Source: CALARM01 sp964431735
Lineage (GTDB): Bacteria; Vulcanimicrobiota; SpSt-956; JAKJGF01
Assembly (NCBI GenBank): GCA_964431735.1
Contig: CAYSLJ010000029.1
Location: 1 to 50,948, forward strand
Reading direction: 5' to 3'
DNA: 50,948 bases
Shown here: positions 43,509-50,948 of the stretch, one piece after another
Numbering within the stretch: the stretch's first letter is position 1
How the letters are laid out: every line of letters starts with the position of its first letter
Made by a program: the position numbers and the translations under genes
Notes under the pieces: generated by a model
Told to the model about the DNA's origin: nothing
Seen by the model: the letters and a program-made list of their open reading frames with translations, nothing else
Database searches by the model: none

Positions 43509-45545
43509 CTAAGCCAGTTTTAATAAAAGTACCAGTAAATCTATTATCTTTATGCATATGAAAGGCAGTATAAGTCCTCCGAGACCGTAGACTAATAAAT
43601 TCATCCTGAGTAATGATGTAACGGATGTAGCCTCATATTTCACACCTCTGAGAGAAAGAGGGATAAGACATGGAATAATTATGGCATTAAAAATAACGGC
43701 AGACAGAATGGCACTAGAAGGAGTTCCCAGGTGCATAACATTCAGAATATTGAGTTCAGGATACTGAACTGCAAACATGGCAGGTATGATGGCAAAATAT
43801 TTTGACACATCATTTGCCACACTGAATGTTGTAAGAGCACCTCTGGTAATAAGTATCTGTTTTCCTATTTCTACAATATCCAGAAGTTTCGTAGGGTTCG
43901 AGTCAAGATCTACCATATTGGCTGCTTCCCTTGCAGCCTGTGTGCCTGCATTCATGGCAACTGCCACATCCGCCTGGGCCAGTGCAGGGGCATCATTTGT
44001 TCCGTCTCCTATCATTGCCACAAGGTTTCCGTCTGTCTGATATTTCCTTATCATAGAGAGTTTTGTTTCAGGTTTTGCCCCGGCAAGGAAATCATCAAGC
44101 CCTGCTTCTGCTGCTATTGATGCGGCAGTAAGAGGATTATCACCAGTAATCATTACAGATTTGATACCCATTTTTCTTAACTGTGCCAGCCTCTCCCTGA
44201 TACCCATTTTTACTATATCTTTCAGCCTTATAATGCCTAAAACCCTGTTATTTTCAGAAATCACAAGGGGAGTATCTCCGTTTTTCGCAACATTATCTAC
44301 CATAAGTTTTATCTCTTCAGAAATATTACCGCCGCCGGATTTAACAAATTCCTCTATTGCATCGAGTGAACCTTTACGTATTTTTCTGTATTTAATATCG
44401 ACTCCGCTCATTCTGCTCTGAGGGGTGAAAGGTACAAAGGCAGCTCCTTCGGGTACTCTTATATCACTGCCTTTCGTACCTGTTTCTTTTTTACATAAAG
44501 TAATAATACTCCTTCCTTCAGGGGTTTCATCGGAAAGGGATGAAAATAATGCCGCTTCTAAAACCCTGCCTTTTTCTATTCCATCAGAAGGTATAAATTC
44601 CGAGGCCATCCTGTTTCCAAGGGTAATAGTACCGGTTTTATCGAGGAGAACTATATTCACATCACCTGCAGCTTCGACTGCTCTACCGCTCACGGCAATA
44701 ACATTATACTGTAACAATCTGTCCATACCTGCTATGCCGATAGCCGGAAGAAGTCCTCCGATAGTTGTCGGCATCAAACATACAAGAAGTGCTACAAGGA
44801 CAGGAATGGCTATTTTAACACCCATATAGCCTGCTATGGCGGGAATAGTAAAAACAACAACTATAAAAAGAAGTGTCATAATTATAAGGAGGAGTTCCAG
44901 GGCTATTTCATTCGGTGTTTTCTGTCTTTTTGAACTCTCAACCATTTTAATCAGATTATCCATAAATGTTTCTCCCGGGTTGGACGTTATTTTTACTTTA
45001 ATAGTTCCCGAAAGCAGTTTCGTTCCTCCTGTAACACTGCTTCTGTCACCACCTGACTCTCTTATGACAGGAGCAGATTCTCCAGTTATGGCAGATTCAT
45101 CCACAAGGGCAGTTCCTTCTATAATCTCACCGTCTCCCGGTATAATGTCTCCTTCTTCTATAAGAATAATATCATGTTTTCTTAAAGACATGGCCGAAAC
45201 TTTTTCTATTGTATTACCGGGAAGAAGCTTTTTTGCAAATAATTCGCTCCTTGCCTTTCTGAGTGTTTCCGCCCTTGCTTTACTCTGAATCTCTGCAAGG
45301 GATTCTGCAAAATTTGCAAATATGATGGTAAACCACAACCATATGCTGACCTGAAGATTAAAGAAAAAATTTTCACCTGAGAATATATTAGAGAAAACTA
45401 TGACAGTCGTTAAAATAGAACCTATCTCCACTATCAGCATCACAGGGTTTCTCCTTAATGTCAGCGGATTAAGTTTCTTACATGCTTCCTTTAAAGCTTC
45501 CATTAATAAATTGGTTTGAAATACGGTTTTTTTCTCTTTTTTCAT
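43509..45545 (-). CDS. kdpB: Potassium-transporting ATPase ATP-binding subunit KdpB
   Basis: KdpB is the P-type ATPase subunit of the high-affinity K+ pump. The 678-residue protein has the phosphorylation site Asp302 in LLDKTGTITLG, TGES at 154-157 and the hinge motif MIGDGTNDAPALAQADVAVA. Its membrane helices are placed as in the family. The TGES serine, an inhibitory phosphorylation site in E. coli, is retained. GGTGA precedes the ATG; a TATCAGC heptamer element lies between kdpA and kdpB. Confidence 0.97.
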   Translation of the reverse strand: MKKEKKTVFQTNLLMEALKEACKKLNPLTLRRNPVMLIVEIGSILTTVIVFSNIFSGENFFFNLQVSIWLWFTIIFANFAESLAEIQSKARAETLRKARSELFAKKLLPGNTIEKVSAMSLRKHDIILIEEGDIIPGDGEIIEGTALVDESAITGESAPVIRESGGDRSSVTGGTKLLSGTIKVKITSNPGETFMDNLIKMVESSKRQKTPNEIALELLLIIMTLLFIVVVFTIPAIAGYMGVKIAIPVLVALLVCLMPTTIGGLLPAIGIAGMDRLLQYNVIAVSGRAVEAAGDVNIVLLDKTGTITLGNRMASEFIPSDGIEKGRVLEAALFSSLSDETPEGRSIITLCKKETGTKGSDIRVPEGAAFVPFTPQSRMSGVDIKYRKIRKGSLDAIEEFVKSGGGNISEEIKLMVDNVAKNGDTPLVISENNRVLGIIRLKDIVKMGIRERLAQLRKMGIKSVMITGDNPLTAASIAAEAGLDDFLAGAKPETKLSMIRKYQTDGNLVAMIGDGTNDAPALAQADVAVAMNAGTQAAREAANMVDLDSNPTKLLDIVEIGKQILITRGALTTFSVANDVSKYFAIIPAMFAVQYPELNILNVMHLGTPSSAILSAVIFNAIIIPCLIPLSLRGVKYEATSVTSLLRMNLLVYGLGGLILPFICIKIIDLLVLLLKLA

Positions 45546-45562
45546 AATAATTCACCTTATTA

Positions 45563-45629
45563 TAGCTGTCAGCTATCGGCTATCAGCTATCAAATTTTCG
45601 GCTGACTGCTGACCGCCGAATGCTGATTG
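45563..45629. repeat. Inverted TATCAGC heptamer element between kdpA and kdpB
   Basis: AGCTGTC, AGCTATC, GGCTATC, AGCTATC on the left face GGCTGAC, TGCTGAC, CGCCGAA, TGCTGAT on the right. It fills the intercistronic gap, so the hairpin would be in the kdp mRNA. Confidence 0.8.
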
Positions 45630-47333
45630 CTAAAATACCAATCCTTTCTGCATAAAAAGATATTCAAGCACCGGCCCCAGGGCAAAGACAGGTAAAAATG
45701 TTAAAGCCCCTACTATTAAAATTACAGATGCAAACATAATTACAAAAATTATGCTGGTAGTAGGAAAAGTTGCAGAACTTTCAGGAACTATTCTCTTTCC
45801 TGCAAGTGAACCTGCAATGACAAGACCGGGAACAAGGGTGGCGAAACGACCTGTAAGCAGTGATATACTGAGAGTCAGATTATAAAAAAGCGTATTTGCA
45901 TTGAGTCCTGCAAAAGCAGAACCATTATTTCCTGCACAGGAAAAATATGCGTAAAGTATTTCCGACATGCCATGAGTAGACTGATTATTAAGGGAAGAAA
46001 GACCTGCAGGTACAGATAAAGCAACAGCAGACAATATAAGGACAGAAACTGCAGATACCAGAACCCCTGCTGCAGCCATTACAACCTCGAGAGCTCCGAG
46101 TTTTTTGCCGAGAAATTCAGGTGTTCTTCCAATCATTAACCCTGCAATGAACATAGTTATTACTATATAAAAGAATATACCCATAAGCCCGGCTCCGAGA
46201 CCTCCGAATATAACCTCTCCTATACCCATATTAAACATATACACAAGAGGAGTGAGAGACAACAGACTGTCATGCATGGAGTTTACAGAACCATTTGATG
46301 TAGCAGTAGTTATCTGCCCCCAGAGAACGGAATGAATAATACCGAATCTGACTTCTTTTCCTTCCATATTCATTCCGCCTGCAACACCGAGTTTTGCAAG
46401 TATTGGGTTTCCCTGAAATTCTGACCATAATGCCAGGGAAAGACCGAGAATAAAAATTATCATAACTGCCCAATAAATTGCCCATGACTGCTTACTGTTA
46501 TTAATCATAAATCCAGAGGCAAAAAGAAGAGCAATCGACAAAAATATTATCGAAAACACCTCGACACTATTGGTTAAACCATCGGGATTTTCAAATGGAT
46601 GGGAAGAATTTGCATTAAAAAAGCCCCCTCCGTTTGTTCCCAGTTGTTTTATGGAAATCTCTGAAGCCACAGGCCCAACTGCTATTGTCTGATTATTGCC
46701 TTCAAGGGTCTGAGCGGTTACGTAAGGGCTCAGGGTCTGAGGAACACCCTGGGAAATCAGAATAATGGCAACAACTGCAGAAAGAGGAAGTAGAATATAA
46801 ATTGTGGAACGTGTTAAATCAACCCAGAGGTTCCCGATATTTTCCGTCTCTTTTCTTATGAATCCTCTGATCATTGCAAGAGATGCTGCAATGCCGACTG
46901 CAGCGGAAAGAAAATTTTGCACCGTGAGACCGAGCATCTGAGTGAGATAACTCATAGTTGTCTCTCCTCCGTAGGATTGCCAGTTGGTATTTGTCACAAA
47001 TGATATGGCTGTATTGAGTGCCGTATCCCATCTTACACCGGAAAATTTCTGCGGATTAAGAGGCAAACAGCCCTGCAGTAACTGTAACAAAAATAAAAAA
47101 CCTATATTCATGAAGCTGAAAAATACTACTGAAAAAGTGTAAGTTTTCCAGTTCATTTCCTCATGTTCATCTACAGAGCATAAAGAATATATGAATTTTT
47201 CCACAGGTTTTAACACCGGTGTAAGAAAAATTTTCTCTCCGTTAAAAACCTGTGCCATATATTTGCCTGTTATAAAACCGGTCATTGTAAGAACTATTAA
47301 CAATACAGGAATGTATATCAGTTCAATTATCAT
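45630..47333 (-). CDS. kdpA: Potassium-transporting ATPase channel subunit KdpA
   Basis: KdpA is the K+-selective channel-like subunit. The 567-residue protein has about ten membrane helices. Selectivity-filter segments resemble TNTNWQSYGGE (first loop), TNGGGFFNANSSHPFENP (second) and CAGNNGSAFAGLNANT (later loop). The length is normal. Its ATG overlaps the upstream frame by 4 bp (ATGA), so translation is probably coupled. Confidence 0.97.
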   Translation of the reverse strand: MIIELIYIPVLLIVLTMTGFITGKYMAQVFNGEKIFLTPVLKPVEKFIYSLCSVDEHEEMNWKTYTFSVVFFSFMNIGFLFLLQLLQGCLPLNPQKFSGVRWDTALNTAISFVTNTNWQSYGGETTMSYLTQMLGLTVQNFLSAAVGIAASLAMIRGFIRKETENIGNLWVDLTRSTIYILLPLSAVVAIILISQGVPQTLSPYVTAQTLEGNNQTIAVGPVASEISIKQLGTNGGGFFNANSSHPFENPDGLTNSVEVFSIIFLSIALLFASGFMINNSKQSWAIYWAVMIIFILGLSLALWSEFQGNPILAKLGVAGGMNMEGKEVRFGIIHSVLWGQITTATSNGSVNSMHDSLLSLTPLVYMFNMGIGEVIFGGLGAGLMGIFFYIVITMFIAGLMIGRTPEFLGKKLGALEVVMAAAGVLVSAVSVLILSAVALSVPAGLSSLNNQSTHGMSEILYAYFSCAGNNGSAFAGLNANTLFYNLTLSISLLTGRFATLVPGLVIAGSLAGKRIVPESSATFPTTSIIFVIMFASVILIVGALTFLPVFALGPVLEYLFMQKGLVF

Positions 47334-47716
47334 AATAATATCCTTTCTTTTCCATTAAAAAAATACAGGTCAGAAGATACTAAAATTCTGCTGTCCTGTT
47401 TCAAATACACTCGGTAATTATCAGTTAGGGATTGTCTAGAAATAACTTCGTCATATTTACAGTCTATATCGTGACGCGTGACGCGTAACGCGTGACGCGA
47501 GGATAATAACCGTTCTGACAATTTGCCAGGTTTATTTTTTTCCAGTCTCTTATCAGTCCTCAGACAACTGGTTTTTACCCTTTCAAGCATTTTCTCATCT
47601 GAAGCAATGAACTTCTTTAATATACCGGGTTTATTTATTCCAAGAAAACAACTGGTAATATATATAACTGCCAGTATAATAACTATACGTCCGGTTATTG
47701 TTAATAATTCTTTCAT
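47330..47716 (-). CDS. Small membrane ORF upstream of kdpA containing a heptamer array
   Basis: The 128-residue frame starts after a good GAGGAGG (spacing about 7) with one predicted membrane helix (about 8-27, GRIVIILAVIYITSCFLGI). Residues about 72-83 (SSRHALRVTRHD) are encoded by an RACGCGT array. It ends overlapping kdpA by 4 bp. The position and single helix recall KdpF, which is only about 29 residues; the C-terminal part could be repeat-derived padding that keeps the frame open into kdpA. No homologue was recognised. Confidence 0.6.
   Translation of the reverse strand: MKELLTITGRIVIILAVIYITSCFLGINKPGILKKFIASDEKMLERVKTSCLRTDKRLEKNKPGKLSERLLSSRHALRVTRHDIDCKYDEVISRQSLTDNYRVYLKQDSRILVSSDLYFFNGKERILL
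47470..47501. repeat. RACGCGT array inside a reading frame
   Basis: GTGACGC, GTGACGC, GTAACGC, GTGACGC then GAGGATAATA. The array with its conserved border is translated without a stop on the minus strand within the ORF upstream of kdpA. Confidence 0.88.
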
Positions 47717-47758
47717 AGTAATCCCTCCTCATAAATATATTCTCTTTCACCTGTAATC

Positions 47759-47843
47759 ATATAGCAGTGAAATAAAGATTTTATAAAAAAAAACATAAAA
47801 TATATAAAAATTACATAAAGAGTTTATAAAGATTTTATAAAGA
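47759..47843 (-). promoter_or_regulatory. TTTATAAAATC direct-repeat cluster 1, upstream of kdp
   Basis: On the minus strand TTTATAAAATC recurs with about one helical turn spacing, just upstream of the 128-residue ORF. It is bordered by CACTGCTATAT, the same border as cluster 2. Such 10-11-bp direct repeats are the usual target shape for OmpR/KdpE-family regulators; E. coli KdpE also binds T-rich TTTATA-type sites. The assignment to KdpE is inference. Confidence 0.55.
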
Positions 47844-47978
47844 AAAGACAGATATGAGACGATTATTCAAATATGATAGAAAATAGCAGTTATTCGTTGT
47901 GAATAAATAATTACGAAGGCATCGTCCAGGCAATTTCAAAGGAGATTAAAATGGTGAAGATTTCTAATTCAGATGAAA

Positions 47979-48107
47979 TTAGAAATTACTGTAAAAAGTC
48001 TCAGAATTCAGATTCTTTTTACTTTCAATCATATCGTGGTAAAACATGACAGCCATATATAATACCCAGGAGATTATCATCGTAATAATATAAATAACAT
48101 TAAACAT
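47979..48107 (-). CDS. 42-residue single-helix membrane protein upstream of kdp
   Basis: ATG 48107 follows AAAGGA by 7 nt. The peptide begins MFNVIYIITMIISWVLYMAV, one strong membrane helix, followed by a polar tail of about 20 residues with KK and several Asn. Size and topology fit KdpF-like or other small accessory peptides of P-type pumps. The gene is flanked by the two regulatory repeat clusters. There is no direct evidence of expression. Confidence 0.5.
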   Translation of the reverse strand: MFNVIYIITMIISWVLYMAVMFYHDMIESKKNLNSETFYSNF

Positions 48108-48235
48108 AATTAAATCCTTTCTGCATAGACATTCAGTAAATTACTTCTATGAGAAAATACCATCATTTTTTTGTCGTAACCACACAATAATGGTAACCGG
48201 TATATAATACCTGTAAGTTTATTCCTGAAAAAATT

Positions 48236-48390
48236 ATATAGCAGTGGTATAAAGATTTTATAAAAAAATTTATAAGATATATAAAGATTTTATAAAGATT
48301 TATAAAATCGTGACATAAAATATCGTGACATGAAATAAAGAGCATATAAAAAATCCCATGACAGATATAAAAATTTTATAAATTTTTGCG
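48236..48390 (-). promoter_or_regulatory. TTTATAAAATC direct-repeat cluster 2
   Basis: On the minus strand TTTATAAAATCTTTATAAAT and TTTATAAAATCTTTATATAT follow each other, with weaker copies further upstream. The border CACTGCTATAT (48236-48246) repeats that of cluster 1, 477 bp away. The two clusters look like a duplicated regulatory region, each in front of a small membrane ORF. The 870 bp from 47717 to 48586 otherwise hold only the 42-residue ORF and the hsd promoter. Confidence 0.5.
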
Positions 48391-48473
48391 GAATATTGCT
48401 GGATAAAATCTCTTCAGGCCATATCAATACCAGGAAAGAATAACAACAGGGCTGTTACAAAAACAATCAAATT

Positions 48474-48555
48474 GCAGTAAAATCTATACTGCAAAAAATC
48501 CTCTTGACTTTCAAAAACATCCATGTTATACTTCATAAGTAAAATCTATACTGCA
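48474..48555 (+). promoter_or_regulatory. hsd promoter flanked by two repeated operator sites
   Basis: TTGACT (48504-48509), 17 bp, TG-T-TATACT (-10 at 48527-48532). A 17-bp sequence AGTAAAATCTATACTGC occurs upstream (48476-48492) and at the start site (48538-48554), about six helical turns apart. The first lies in an inverted repeat GCAGTA-7 bp-TACTGC. This looks like operator-controlled or loop-forming autoregulation of the restriction-modification genes. Confidence 0.7.
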
Positions 48556-48586
48556 TTTAAAACATACAACAAAGGAAAGATGTTAA

Positions 48587-49183
48587 ATGAATAAATCCTT
48601 TGCTCAGACCAAACTGGAAGATATAGCCTTAATTACTCCCGGCTATCAATTCCGGGAAAAAATAATACCTTCACCTGATGGAAACGTTTCCGTTATCCAG
48701 ATGAGTAACATCAATGATGACTATACATTAAATACTGCCAACCTTACAAAAACCCGTATTAAAGAATATGAACTGAAAGAAGAATATTATCTTCTACAGG
48801 ATGATATTCTATTTACACCGAGAGGCTATAAAAATTTTGCTACCCTTATAGACAGACCCCTGGGAAAGACTATTGCTGCATCACATTTCTATATAATCAG
48901 AATAAAGGAGCAAAAAACAATTACTCCTCCTTACCTTGTCTGGTATATTAACCAGAAACCGGCGCAGGAATATTTAAAGAGCCATGCAGCAGGAACAAAT
49001 ATACCGATAATTAACAGGAAATTCCTGGGACAGCTGACAATCTCCATCCCGGCAATAGAAAGACAGATAAAAATTGCAAAAATTTACAATCTGGCTCTCA
49101 GAGAAAATTTCTTACTGAAAGAGATCCAGAAAAAACGAAATTTATTCATCGAGACGTTGTTGTTGAAACAGGTAAATTCATGA
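48587..49183 (+). CDS. hsdS: Half-size type I specificity subunit HsdS
   Basis: Specificity subunits choose the DNA target. This one has 198 residues, about half the normal length. It has one target-recognition domain (about 8-155; TKLEDIALITPGYQFREKI ... DDILFTPRGYKNFATL) and one conserved helical segment (about 156-198; IPAIERQIKIAKIYNLALRE). Half subunits can dimerise and would then recognise a symmetric site. AAAGGAAAG precedes the ATG. The end overlaps the upstream in-frame start of the hsdM frame, indicating coupling. The S-before-M order is less common. Confidence 0.85.
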   Translation: MNKSFAQTKLEDIALITPGYQFREKIIPSPDGNVSVIQMSNINDDYTLNTANLTKTRIKEYELKEEYYLLQDDILFTPRGYKNFATLIDRPLGKTIAASHFYIIRIKEQKTITPPYLVWYINQKPAQEYLKSHAAGTNIPIINRKFLGQLTISIPAIERQIKIAKIYNLALRENFLLKEIQKKRNLFIETLLLKQVNS

Positions 49184-49203
49184 AATATGAAAGGAGCACA
49201 TTT

Positions 49204-50706
49204 ATGCCAGACCGGCAGATCAGTCAGAGCGAAATCAATTCTATCGTATGGAAAGCCTGCGATACCTTCAGAGGAGTCATTGACCCTTCGGAATACAAAA
49301 ACTATATACTGGTATTTCTCTTTGTTAAATATTTAAGTGATGTATGGAAAGATAAATACGAACAGTATAAAATCCAGTTCGATGGTGATGAAGTGCGTAT
49401 TTCCCGCAGAATGAGCCGTGAAAGATTTATAATGCCCTCTGAAAGTGATTTTGATTTTATATACAGCAACCGTAATGAACCCAATATAGGAGAAATAATA
49501 AACATGGCTCTTGAAAAAATAGAAGAAGCCAATAAAACCAAGCTGGAAGGAGTTTTTCGAAATATTGATTTTAACTCTGAAGCCAGCCTGGGCCAGACAA
49601 AAGAAAGAAATAAGAGGCTTAAAAATTTAATTGAAGATTTTGCAGATCCCAGGCTGGATCTAAGACCTTCAAGAACAGGAAATCATGATATTATAGGTAA
49701 TTCCTATGAATATCTCATATCCAATTTCGCCAGTGATGCAGGAAAAAAAGGCGGTGAATTTTATACCCCTGCCGAAGTTGCCGCACTTCTGGCAAAACTA
49801 CTGCAGCCGTCGGAAGGAAACAGAATATGTGATCCTGCCTGCGGGTCAGGTTCGCTATTGATTAAAGTAGCAAATGAAATAAACAGCAAAAATTATTCTC
49901 TCTACGGTCAGGAAAGTAATGGAAGCACATGGGCACTGTGTAAAATGAATATGTTCTTACATGAAAAAGACAATGCCCGTATAGAATGGGGAGATACACT
50001 GGGGAATCCGAAACTTCTCGAAGAAGATAGATTGATGAAATTTGATATTGTAGTAGCAAACCCTCCTTTTTCCCTTGATAAATGGGGAGCTGACGGGGCA
50101 GGAGCAGATAAATATAACAGGTTTCACAGAGGCGTACCTCCTAAAAGTAAAGGTGATTATGCCTTTATCACTCATATGATTGAAACTTCCATGAAAGATA
50201 CAGGTAAAATCGGTGTCATAGTGCCTCATGGAGTATTATTCAGAGAAGCTTCGGAAGGAAAAATAAGAAAAGCTTTAATAGAAGAAAATTTTCTGGAAGC
50301 AGTAATAGGACTGCCTGCAAATTTATTTTACGGAACAGGCATACCGGCGGCAATCCTGATCTTTAATAAAGGAAAAAAGCATAAAGATGTCCTTTTTATT
50401 GATGGAAGCAGGGAATTTGAGCCGGGAAAAAATCAGAACAGATTAAGAGAAGAGGATATTGAAAAGATTGTAAATACATATAAATCCTTTGATACTGTAG
50501 AAAAATATGCTTATCGCGCTACTTTTGAGGAAATAGAAAAAAATGAATTCAATCTGAATATACCGAGATATGTAGATACCTTTGAAGAAGAAGAGGAAAT
50601 TGATATAATGGAAGTACAGAAGGAAATCGATGAGCTTGAGAAGGAATTATGGGACGTACGTAAGGAAATGAAGGGGTATCTGGAGGAACTTGGTCTGATT
50701 GTCTGA
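49204..50706 (+). CDS. hsdM: Type I DNA methyltransferase subunit HsdM
   Basis: This is the N6-adenine methyltransferase subunit. The 500-residue protein is from ATG 49204 (AAAGGAG 7 nt ahead). The N-terminal helical HsdM_N domain (about 5-145; IVWKACDTFRGVIDPSEYKN) precedes the methylase domain with SAM motif CDPACGSGSLL and catalytic NPPF (VANPPFSLDKWG). The GEFYTPAEVAALLAKLL block between is typical. The C terminus is coiled coil (EKELWDVRKEMKGYLEELG). It needs HsdS for target recognition. Confidence 0.95.
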   Translation: MPDRQISQSEINSIVWKACDTFRGVIDPSEYKNYILVFLFVKYLSDVWKDKYEQYKIQFDGDEVRISRRMSRERFIMPSESDFDFIYSNRNEPNIGEIINMALEKIEEANKTKLEGVFRNIDFNSEASLGQTKERNKRLKNLIEDFADPRLDLRPSRTGNHDIIGNSYEYLISNFASDAGKKGGEFYTPAEVAALLAKLLQPSEGNRICDPACGSGSLLIKVANEINSKNYSLYGQESNGSTWALCKMNMFLHEKDNARIEWGDTLGNPKLLEEDRLMKFDIVVANPPFSLDKWGADGAGADKYNRFHRGVPPKSKGDYAFITHMIETSMKDTGKIGVIVPHGVLFREASEGKIRKALIEENFLEAVIGLPANLFYGTGIPAAILIFNKGKKHKDVLFIDGSREFEPGKNQNRLREEDIEKIVNTYKSFDTVEKYAYRATFEEIEKNEFNLNIPRYVDTFEEEEEIDIMEVQKEIDELEKELWDVRKEMKGYLEELGLIV

Positions 50707-50808
50707 ACCTGAATTTTTTGGGATTAAGGATTGCCGGGATTTGCTAACCGGTAAAAGTGTCAGCACTGATGACACAAATTCACCCCGGGTAATACGAAAG
50801 GTTGTAAA

Positions 50809-50886
50809 ATGAATATTTCAGAAATAGAAGTATTTATAAAAGAAAAAGTTGTCAACCACCCACCGCTAACCGCTCCAGCGGTATAG
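50809..50886 (+). pseudogene. 5' end of a gene interrupted by a mobile element
   Basis: ATG 50809 follows GAAAGG by 7-8 nt and begins MNISEIEVFIKEKVV, a charged N terminus. From about 50852 the sequence changes to hairpin-rich, GC-richer DNA, and the frame stops at 50884. It is the third gene of the hsd operon and may be the start of hsdR or another partner. The fragment is too short to say. Confidence 0.5.
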
Positions 50887-50948
50887 CGGGGGATTGTGGC
50901 TAACGCTATAAGCTCAGATTGACTAGACCAGAAGTCGAGTGACTAAGT
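50852..50948 (-). mobile_element. Probable end of an IS200/IS605-type element
   Basis: The motif CCACCCACCGCTAACCGCT with the facing AGCGGTATAGCGGGGGATT and TGTGG forms nested inverted repeats of the kind at the tnpB-distal ends of IS200/IS605 elements. The GC content departs sharply from the hsd genes. If the orientation is right, tnpB or tnpA would be transcribed leftward from beyond the window edge. No transposase codons are visible here. Confidence 0.45.

Noticed and set aside
44425..44829. Plus-strand ORFs opposite kdpB
   Set aside because: They are antisense shadows of a strongly conserved gene; their composition follows the complementary codons.
3136..47501. CRISPR array
   Set aside because: The repeats are 7-bp units in direct tandem without unique spacers, and no cas gene is present.

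Overview
The window is about 51 kb of AT-rich bacterial chromosome. The run smc, ftsY, ffh, rpsP, khpA, ylqD, rimM, trmD, rplS, lepB, rbgA is the order familiar from Bacillota and other Terrabacteria. Lipoproteins with long unfamiliar sequences, TspO and the unusual repeats suggest an uncultured or little-studied phylum rather than a model genus. The species cannot be named from sequence alone.

Layout. Positions 1-3.1 kb hold tRNA-Ala(GGC), a small coiled-coil protein, a secreted protein, a second coiled-coil protein and a metallophosphoesterase. Positions 3.3-25.4 kb are a dense housekeeping block on the plus strand: hpf, secA, prfB (with its programmed +1 frameshift), a secreted 5'-nucleotidase C-domain protein, tRNA-Met, tilS, hpt, ftsH, three small genes, smc, ftsY, ffh, rpsP, khpA, ylqD, rimM, trmD, rplS, lepB and rbgA. 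Positions 25.4-40.6 kb are accessory: tspO, a GGDEF protein with an RHH-like and an FlhA-like segment, a radical SAM protein, a MazEF-type toxin-antitoxin pair, an M20 amidohydrolase, a DUF4139-like protein, an orphan structured leader RNA, an atypical rsgA, a cytoplasmic subtilase and two tandem paralogous lipoprotein metallopeptidases. Positions 40.6-48.1 kb are a minus-strand kdp potassium-pump operon (two small membrane ORFs, kdpA, kdpB, kdpC, and a kdpD without a kinase domain). Positions 48.5-50.9 kb are a type I restriction-modification locus with a half-size HsdS, HsdM, and a third gene apparently interrupted by the end of an IS200/IS605-like element at the window edge.

The most distinctive feature is the intergenic DNA. 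Three families of 7-bp tandem repeats (RACGCGT, GTGARNA and TATCAGC-like) fill most gaps between genes, usually as two arms in opposite orientation able to form hairpins. Several are framed by conserved modules found in many copies (called R1 to R4 here), giving small MITE-like mosaic elements. These elements supply the stop codons of several genes, lie inside one open reading frame, and encode the last residues of the kinase-less KdpD.
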